From Tubiluchus corallicola (Eukaryota; Priapulida; Priapulimorpha; Priapulimorphida; Tubiluchidae), in the NCBI GenBank assembly GCA_030141605.1, contig JAQGDQ010000011.1, forward strand, positions 1 to 62,000: DNA of 62,000 nucleotides, read 5' to 3'. The notes below the pieces were generated by a model. It saw only the letters and a list, made by a program, of their open reading frames with translations. It searched no databases and had not been told where the DNA came from. How positions within the stretch are numbered: position 1 is the stretch's first letter; each line of letters begins with the position of its first letter. Shown in pieces: positions 57,601 through 62,000 of the stretch. The translations under genes and the position numbers were made by a program.

Positions 57601-60600
57601 AGTGAATGGGCAGTTGTGCAGTGGCCTAGTTTCGTTACGGAAGACGACCGTTCTCTTCTCGGCTTCGTGGTGCACTATCGAAAGGCGTATGTAACCACTG
57701 TGCTACTGATTGATTTTTGCTGTAAAGCTGGTACTTAAATAAACTAACAACCTGAGGCGTAGCAAGGTGGGGGCGATAGACTGCAATCGTCCCCATGCTC
57801 AAGGCTAAGAGAGTGCAAAATTCTTCTAGGGATCAGTGACTGTGAATTATTAATTACTAATCTGATATTAACAAAACAATTAACAAAAGTTTTCAAACTA
57901 CAACAAAACTGCCTCGTCAGAGATCTTTACTGACTTGATTACTACATTCAGCCTAGAAAAAAGGCTAATGTTGTCACTTAACGGCGTGCATAAAGTGTTG
58001 TGTTGCTGAGTAGATTGATAATATTAGGAGAAACAGTGGCCACGTTTCTCTAAATGCCGATTGTATTATTGTGAAAATCTGTAATGGTCTGTATTTTTCG
58101 TAATCTTTTAATGTTTTAATGCTGAAGCCAAATGTTTAAGGACTATCGTGTTTCGCACAACTAATACATAGAAAAGAGTTACTCTGATGCAATACTCAGG
58201 GTGATTCTTAGAAAAATTTTTTTTATCTTTATCCAGTCATGTCGAAAAAGGAAAGTCGGGCTCAAAGACGCAAAAAATGCGCACAACTTGTGGTTTCACC
58301 CACGAAACAAATCATCGAAACATTAAAAGGGTAGAGCGCCTGAATTTTTTTTGCTCCCGGGCGCCACAACTACTTTCTATGCCACTGATGATAACAGCGC
58401 AGTTAATATGTTGATAGAACAAATACTATATTGCTCAGTAAAAGTTGTCCAGCTTAGTTAACTGTCATAAATTAAAAACTGTTCTTTGTGCAAAGCTTTC
58501 CTAAGATCCTTGTACATGTTAAGCTCGTACAATATGATTACCACTTTTCATTCTTTCAAATAAAGCGAATTTGTTAGGTCATGTGCAGCACTTGTGGTTC
58601 TCATTCATTTCTTTTTTTATTTTGCAGGCCGTATCAAAATCTGACCATGTTTGAAGGAAGAGATGCATGCGGAAGTGATGCGTAAGTATGAAATTTCTGA
58701 CTTTGAAAGTACAGAAGCAGTCATTCTTGAAAATCAAAACTGTTTGCGTGTTTCTTCACGTTCGTGTTTAAGCAAAGCCACTTCATTTTTCTGTAACAAA
58801 TGTCTGATTCTTACTCAAATGTTTGTGATGCTGACGAGGTGAGAGAGAGAGTGGTGCAGAAATTAGTACAGTGGTTGCAGTTTAATAAAACCACCACGGG
58901 ACCAGCAGGAACTGGTTTTAAAAACCACTCAGCTCACTCACATGCCCTACAGAATGACTCGACTGTACAACAGTAAGTCAAGTTATTCAACAGACTAAAA
59001 TGTACTTCAGCAGCTGTAAGAGCAGTTATGAATAAAGAATCAACTTTAACTTTCAGTTTGACTTTCGCTAAGAAGAGGTGAATCTGGGAAACGGGACTTA
59101 AATTTCAACTGCGTATCTTAAAAATAGATTTTATTGTTCCATTTTGCTATTGCTGTTGTCACCTGCTACTGAAAAATGAGACTTTATCAGATGGTGCACT
59201 GGTTTTAGTAACCAATTTTTTTGACAATATCTAAGGGTGGTATTTCTGGACTGTGCCTAAATGGTTCTAAAGTGCATCTAGTTTTATTAAGCAATGACTA
59301 CTGCATTGTATTATTTCTGCAGCAGTTTTTTCTGTTTTGTTCTTATACGGCACACTTTTTGCTGAAAAAAATAAGAAAACTATCAGCAGTAATTTCAATA
59401 TTAGGGATAGCTGATAGCGATGGTTTGGTGCAGCATGTTTTTATGTTCGTTTATTTGTTTACTTATTTGTTTGTTTACGATGAACAGGTGGAAGATGCAG
59501 GATGTGGAAAAACACAACACGACAGGAAAAGAACAAATGGCTAGTATATTTGGCGGGAAACGGAGTGATTATGCTGATATACTAACGAACCTTGAACCGG
59601 CGACTCAATACGCTGTTTACGTCAAAACCTACACCATTCAGGGGGAGAATCAGGGTGCACGTAGTGATATTGTTTATTTTACCACCGACACTTCCGGTAC
59701 GCAGGTTTTTTTGTAATGTTTTTTTGGCTAGTGTAGTTTAAACATCAAAGCATTTTAACTGTGTTTTTTGCTCAATTTGTACAACGACATTTCGCTGTTG
59801 TACGGCAATGAGTAGTACCATCATCTTTGCATTTCTGTATTTTCTCTTCATAGTTTTTTGGATTAACATTTTTGCAGGAAACTTGAAAGTAACAGTGGAA
59901 GCATCATTTTTTTTCCAGAAGGAGACAGATGTGCCGAAAAATTGTGCTATGATTTCATTAACTTTGAACCATCTGATATTAAACAAAACCACTTTAAAGC
60001 TTTCCGTTGTTTACTGTGCTAAATTCTTTTGTTCAAGGTCCTTTACAGGGTAAAGCTGCCTTGATCTGAAGCAGTCATTCAAAAAGTAATAAAATAATGT
60101 ACCATGTTTTGTCAATCACCTTATATTGTCGTGTTTTTTCAAGAAATCTCACATTTACAATTTTCTAGCACCTACCCAGCCACAGGAGCTGAGAGTGTCT
60201 ACGAATAGTTCATCTATGCTCAGCCTCACTTGGAAACCACCTCTTAAGCCAAATGGTGATGTTACGCATTACAAGATTAAGTACCGCTCCAAACCGGAAG
60301 ATCCACGACAGTTCGAAGGCTGGAATTATTGCACTGACAGAAGTACGGCCATATTGTTTTAAATTTTTCCTTGATTTATTATTTAGTACCAAATTTGTGT
60401 AGTGGTCTTGTCTTATAAAGGTGATAATATTTACGTCTAGAGATTAAATGTTTTTAAGTTTTGTTCCAAAGTTTTGTGCTGAATTTAAAACAAATGTATG
60501 TTGAGCTTTATAAAATTTAATTTTACAGTTTAGTATCTCAACAAATATGCATTTCAATTTTTGGTATTTCGTTTGCAAATAAGCTGTACTTTGTTTCTGA

Positions 60601-61515
60601 AATATGCAAGCGAATGAATATTTCTGTGAAATAAAATGAAATTTTTTGGGGGGATTTTAAATAAATACTTGAAAGATGAGTCTTAAAGTAAAGGCCAAGT
60701 TTCTGAGAAGTTAAGCTTATTTCAGTGTTGGCAAAAAAACTTAGAAAGATTTAGTAGAAAAAGTGTGATAAGTGCCTCCTGTAATTAGTAAAATCTTTTT
60801 AAAGTCGCGATCATTTCACGCTTGGGCATATTCATTTTGAACCTATTTTTCCAGCAATGACGCCATTCATCGATTGAAGAAAGAAACAGTACACAATCAT
60901 TTTCCGTCAGAAATAAATTACAAATCATAATAACTTTTTACAAAAAATTAAACCACTAATTTTGTAATGTTTTTGCATGAATATTAAGTAAGCTTCAGAT
61001 GTTTGAATTAGTTTAAGCAGTACGCGCTTAGGGAAAATTCGATGAGCTTGCAAAAAGTCGCGAAGTCCACCAGTTACGTCATGATTTTCAAGTGAATGTA
61101 GGCAATTACCGCGCCTGAAAATGTACAGCGGTAATATAAATTAACTTTATGCTTTATAGACATTTTTTTGCAAATTTCTGTGTTATATTTTTCTAAGTTT
61201 AAACAATAACAGTAAAATAAATCGAACATGCTAAATAACATCTTCTGGAAAATGAAAATTTTGGCAATTTTAGCCAATACAAATGTGACATAAAAATGAA
61301 TTTGATCAAATTTCAGCTGACATTAGGAAACCAAGTCCAACAACGACTCCATTGCCGATTCCCTCGACAACTGTCTCCGACATCAAACAAGATGGGACAT
61401 GTCCGATATGCACATGCAAAGAGGAAGGGGAGAAACGGAAGACTCCGGAAGAAGAAACGAAGATCAACCAGATTGAGTTTGAAAATTTTCTGCACAATAC
61501 AGTGTTCATCAAACG
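39526..61515 (+). CDS. INSR: insulin receptor, alpha chain (3' part of the gene lies outside the window)
   Basis: Encodes the extracellular, ligand-binding part of an insulin/IGF-family receptor tyrosine kinase. Twelve exons splice in frame to about 770 residues. In order: signal peptide (hydrophobic core about 8-19), basic linker, L1 (about 50-205), furin-like cysteine-rich domain (about 206-360), L2 (about 360-515), first fibronectin III domain (about 520-645), second fibronectin III start (646-704), and insert domain (705-770). The insert domain has the cysteine cluster CPICTC and the alpha-CT helix [10 protein letters not shown]. Conserved landmarks include [49 protein letters not shown] and LTWKPP. 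The start ATG has context AACCATGG. The furin site, beta chain, membrane helix and kinase would follow downstream; the last bases of the window (TATTGCAG) could be the next acceptor. EGF receptor is excluded by the fibronectin and alpha-CT segments. INSR, IGF1R and INSRR cannot be told apart; an invertebrate usually has one such gene. Confidence 0.95.
39695..39853. repeat. long inverted repeat (64-base arms) at the start of INSR intron 1
   Basis: Arm 39695-39758 and arm 39790-39853 pair at 52 of 64 positions by my count, without gaps, around a 31-base loop. Shared blocks include AATTAAATTCT, CAAACTTGAAAA and AAAGTTGG. It starts 21 bases after the exon 1 donor. Either a small fold-back element or a source of a hairpin RNA. 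Confidence 0.75.
40185..40345 (-). mobile_element. repeat C fragment, reversed
   Basis: In reverse: TTTAAAGGCCAAGCCTTC, then ATTTCAAAGTTCACGAAAAA and TGTTAGAAAGATTTAGTAA, the left part of repeat C. Confidence 0.65.
40932..41285 (+). repeat. 39-base minisatellite
   Basis: Nine or so imperfect units of 39 bases built on AGGTAGCCAAGCAGCCAGCT plus a variable TGTCTTGAGTACTGTAGGTC-like half; decayed units continue to about 41410. Because 39 is divisible by three, both strands stay open (for example [13 protein letters not shown] on plus), so the open frames are no evidence of coding. Confidence 0.9.
41560..42180. promoter_or_regulatory. GC-rich island in INSR intron 1
   Basis: Clearly richer in G+C and CpG than its surroundings, with GTGCGGCCGCCCCCAAGCC at 41729, a (CT)n run (41831-41855) ending in CCCCAG, and many CG words to 42100. 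Could be an alternative promoter, enhancer or unannotated leader exon. Confidence 0.35.
42539..43227 (-). mobile_element. repeat B, full-length reversed copy
   Basis: 689 bases between TTAA at 42539 and TTAA at 43224. Inverted ends: AACACAAGAAAACCC at the left against TTTCTTGTCCTTTAA at the right. Same layout and almost the same length as 50519-51204. No open frame. Confidence 0.8.
43228..45455. other. INSR intron 1 interior, no gene seen
   Basis: Short frames only. GAGTGAGTGAGTGAG at 44533 and degenerate GAATGAGT words at 44840-44950 are the only simple repeats. Confidence 0.5.
45466..46260 (+). pseudogene. broken Penelope-like reverse transcriptase flanked by inverted repeats
   Basis: [19 protein letters not shown] starts at about 45675. 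After frameshifts, [12 protein letters not shown] and, at 45963-46012, [18 protein letters not shown] follow. These match reverse transcriptase motifs of the Penelope type, including the catalytic YVDD. A piece at 45466-45514 (TTACAGGCACTTAAAAACAT) recurs inverted at 46124-46170, and another (TAAGCAGACCAGTAGAAAAG, 45645) recurs inverted near 46190-46210. Stops and frameshifts show it is inactive. No nuclease domain is visible. Confidence 0.7.
46230..46335. repeat. possible tRNA-derived SINE head
   Basis: GCAGATCAGTTGGGTTTGGG and GTGGTCCTAATCCAACC vaguely resemble a tRNA-like D/T arm pair; a weakly similar stretch (GCAGATCAGTTTGATC) is at 47170-47225. No tail seen. Confidence 0.25.
46370..46660 (+). 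mobile_element. repeat B, internal fragment
   Basis: CATCGCCATCCCAGTGTACA through TTAAAATGGCTGCAACTAC and GGACTTTAAATTTA match the middle of the full copies. Confidence 0.6.
47506..47935 (+). mobile_element. repeat A, copy 4, full length
   Basis: AATAAGTCTTTTCACGGTTT to CTATGACAAGGCTTGTTAATT and on through the shared tail GAATGTAAACACTTCATTTT. The left end and 47862-47884 are imperfect inverted repeats of about 20 bases. Confidence 0.75.
48325..48843 (+). CDS. INSR: INSR coding exon 2 (L1 domain)
   Basis: 172 complete codons. Covers the whole L1 leucine-rich domain ([39 protein letters not shown]) and the first cysteines of the furin-like domain. Acceptor TATTTTCCAG, donor CTG|GTGAGT. One large exon for L1 is also the vertebrate arrangement. 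Confidence 0.96.
48889..49371. mobile_element. fold-back element E, copy 3 (26-base inverted ends)
   Basis: Left CGGCACTTTCAGACTAGCAA, continuing GTTGTC; right end is its reverse complement with three mismatches in 26. Interior holds inverted AGTTACTCTCCAAC / GTTGGAGAG-like words. It begins 45 bases after INSR exon 2. Confidence 0.75.
49372..50518. other. INSR intron 2, no feature seen
   Basis: AT-rich, no shared repeat noticed. Confidence 0.5.
50519..51204 (+). mobile_element. repeat B, full-length copy
   Basis: 686 bases from TTAAAGGACAAGAAAAGGGG to GGGTTTTCTTGTGCTTTAA; inverted ends about 18 bases long, TTAA at both ends, no open frame. The best reference copy with 42539-43227. Confidence 0.8.
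51205..52027. other. INSR intron 2, right part, no feature seen
   Basis: AT-rich. AAATAAATAAATAAATG at 51543 is the only simple repeat. Confidence 0.5.
52028..52236 (+). CDS. INSR: INSR coding exon 3 (cysteine-rich domain, first part)
   Basis: Encodes [19 protein letters not shown], then [20 protein letters not shown] and [18 protein letters not shown]. The CCHxECLGxC pattern is the family signature. Ends phase 0 at AAATAT|GTAATT; an upstream C|GTAAAT would break the frame with exon 4, so the later donor is used. Acceptor TGACCAG. Confidence 0.93.
52626..52812 (+). CDS. INSR: INSR coding exon 4 (cysteine-rich domain, second part)
   Basis: 62 codons plus one base: [40 protein letters not shown]. 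Matches the end of the furin-like domain including the final CxxC...CPK. Donor AAA|GTAAGT, phase 1. Confidence 0.93.
53541..53973 (-). mobile_element. repeat A, copy 5, full length, reversed
   Basis: In reverse it follows 47506-47935 end to end: AATAAGCCTTTTCGCAGTTT at 53973, the TAGCTAGCTGTTAAAACTGG block, then the shared tail down to 53541. In INSR intron 4. Confidence 0.75.
54056..54163 (+). CDS. INSR: INSR coding exon 5 (start of L2)
   Basis: 35 codons, [19 protein letters not shown] then [17 protein letters not shown]: the first strand of the L2 domain, like vertebrate RGCTVINGSL. Acceptor TTTTTCAG, donor GGAA|GTAAGT. Confidence 0.94.
54220..54700 (+). mobile_element. repeat B, decayed copy
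   Basis: CATTCCCAGTGTGCACCACT, AACAATATAAAGTACTTTATG and GCTGTTAATACAATAAGACA match the family; both ends are poorly kept. In INSR intron 5. Confidence 0.55.
54852..55014 (+). CDS. INSR: INSR coding exon 6 (L2)
   Basis: [20 protein letters not shown] through [10 protein letters not shown], the middle of L2, with the [14 protein letters not shown] repeat. Acceptor TATTTGCAG, donor CA|GTAAGT, phase 2. Confidence 0.92.
55894..56108 (+). CDS. INSR: INSR coding exon 7 (end of L2)
   Basis: 71 codons, [15 protein letters not shown], then [18 protein letters not shown] and RTSNGDKVA. Matches the last L2 repeat and the NGD motif before the first fibronectin domain. Length is 215 bases. Contains possible N-glycosylation sites NIT and NHT. 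Confidence 0.95.
56139..56365. repeat. degenerate (ATC)n microsatellite
   Basis: ATCATCGTCGTCATCC then long runs of CATCATCATC with TTAT and GTTATT breaks, in INSR intron 7. Confidence 0.85.
56366..57559. other. INSR intron 7, remainder, no feature seen
   Basis: Short frames only; the 77-codon frame at 56763 has no recognisable content. Confidence 0.5.
57560..57686 (+). CDS. INSR: INSR coding exon 8 (fibronectin III-1, first part)
   Basis: 41 codons from [14 protein letters not shown] to [12 protein letters not shown]. The LLGFxxxYRxA strand matches the vertebrate first fibronectin domain; the first half is diverged but keeps length. 127 bases, phase 2 at GGC|GTATGT. Confidence 0.92.
57754..58387 (+). 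mobile_element. hAT-like element H, copy 1
   Basis: About 634 bases, left GAGGCGTAGCAAGGTGGGGG, right in reverse CAGTGGCATAGAAAGTAGTT. The imperfect inverted ends are of the CAGTGGCGTAGC type. In INSR intron 8. Confidence 0.65.
58628..58681 (+). CDS. INSR: INSR coding exon 9 (54-base micro-exon)
   Basis: Encodes [18 protein letters not shown] between split codons; matches vertebrate PYQNVTEFDGQDACGSN. The cysteine is one of those linking the two alpha chains. Acceptor TTTTGCAG, donor TGC|GTAAGT. Too short to stand out as an open frame. Confidence 0.93.
58682..59487. other. INSR intron 9, no feature seen
   Basis: AT-rich, ends in a GTTTATTTGTTTACTT-type pyrimidine-rich stretch before the exon 10 acceptor. 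Confidence 0.5.
59488..59696 (+). CDS. INSR: INSR coding exon 10 (fibronectin III-1, second part)
   Basis: 69 codons: [50 protein letters not shown]. The [13 protein letters not shown] strand is typical of this receptor. Acceptor is a weaker GATGAACAG; frame and homology fix it. Donor CCG|GTACGC. Confidence 0.93.
59697..60168. other. INSR intron 10, no feature seen
   Basis: AT-rich intron with a long pyrimidine-rich run before TTTTCTAG. Confidence 0.5.
60169..60342 (+). CDS. INSR: INSR coding exon 11 (fibronectin III-2, first part)
   Basis: [20 protein letters not shown] then [20 protein letters not shown] and GWNYCTDR. WKPPxxPNGxxTHY is the second fibronectin domain signature. Donor AGAA|GTACGG, phase 1. 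Contains NSS, a possible glycosylation site. Confidence 0.94.
60683..61250 (+). mobile_element. repeat C, copy 3
   Basis: TTAAAGTAAAGGCCAAGTTT onward, following copy 2 through CCACCAGTTACGTCATGATT and AATATAAATTAACTTTATGC to ACATGCTAAATAACAT. Nearly fills INSR intron 11 and ends about 65 bases before exon 12. Confidence 0.75.
61317..61515 (+). CDS. INSR: INSR coding exon 12 (insert domain, alpha-CT helix)
   Basis: 65 codons. A threonine/proline-rich stretch, the cysteine cluster GTCPICTCK (counterpart of the human inter-alpha-chain cysteines), a charged linker and the alpha-CT helix [18 protein letters not shown]. The FxxFLHNxVF core matches human FEDYLHNVVF, the hormone-contact helix. Donor ACG|GTGAGA, phase 2; the furin site should be in the next exon. 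Confidence 0.93.
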
Positions 61516-62000
61516 GTGAGAAAATAAATTTTTTTACTAATAGACTCTAAAATAAGATTTAAAAATAAGAGCTTTTTTAAAAAAATTAAGAATTCTGTCC
61601 ATTATTTCTCGCTACAGTCCGCAAAGTGCATATTCTACAGGGTAGTAATTATTGTTCTACTTCCAACGCAAGCGAGTACTCTCATAGTAAACTAAAACTA
61701 ATGATTCTTGCTTGCTTCTGTAGTCAGCTATAATGTAGCCTGCAGTTCACTTTAGCACATTGAGTCAGTGTACTATAGTGCTTTCGTTGCTGTGAATATG
61801 CGCCTTATGCAATCTTAGCAACTAAAGCACATACGAAGGAAGCATACTTTTTAAAAGATGGATAGTCACGTAGCTACAGTAATAATCTTGTAAACAAGCT
61901 GTAATATTACTAGAAAAGTTTTTCGTTGGATTACTTCTAAAAAGGTAATTCAATGATTTCTGTTTTGGCGATGAAACATGCCACTAATATCATATTGCAG
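61516..62000 (+). other. INSR intron 12, ending in an acceptor-like AG
   Basis: No internal feature seen. The final bases CATATTGCAG could be the acceptor for INSR exon 13, which should start in phase 2 and carry the furin cleavage site. Confidence 0.4.

Overview
This is a stretch of an animal nuclear genome: AT-rich, with many introns and a large load of transposon debris. It carries two recognisable protein-coding genes in divergent orientation. The proteins are clearly metazoan, but the DNA looks like no vertebrate I know. I can only say an invertebrate with long introns that kept old exon boundaries; the phylum is not resolved.

Positions 1-10391 hold no gene I can recognise. They contain microsatellites, a (CTTA)n-tailed retroposon nested in an older element, a fold-back element with 22-base inverted ends, and a CTG/TTG-rich tract.

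Positions 10392-27924, minus strand, hold a complete gene for RNA polymerase III subunit RPC3 (POLR3C). I rebuilt 13 coding exons whose phases all close to give 522 residues. One intron uses a GC-AG splice pair. A possible non-coding leader exon ends at 28009. The introns hold members of four repeat families and a SINE-like unit with an (ATT)n tail.

Positions 28010-39476 lie between the two genes. They contain a hAT-like element with a second sequence nested in it, two broken non-LTR retrotransposon fragments, long (CA)n tracts, and a possible CCAAT-box promoter with a first leader exon (about 35040-35196) for the next gene.

Positions 39526-61515, plus strand, hold the 5' two thirds of an insulin receptor gene: signal peptide, L1, cysteine-rich domain, L2, two fibronectin III regions and the insert domain through the alpha-CT helix. 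That is 12 coding exons and about 770 residues. The cleavage site, beta chain, membrane segment and kinase lie beyond the right edge. The window ends in an acceptor-like AG. Intron 1 (8.65 kb) holds a 64-base-arm hairpin, a 39-base minisatellite, a GC-rich island and a broken Penelope-like reverse transcriptase.

The genes are functionally separate: POLR3C makes a core transcription factor for tRNA and 5S rRNA synthesis, and the other gene is the insulin-family peptide receptor. The most notable non-genic signal is three repeat families (B, C and D here) of 560-690 bases that share TTAA ends and a TTAAAGGA-like terminus. I found no CRISPR array, operon, rRNA gene or convincing tRNA gene, and no undescribed system that I could support.
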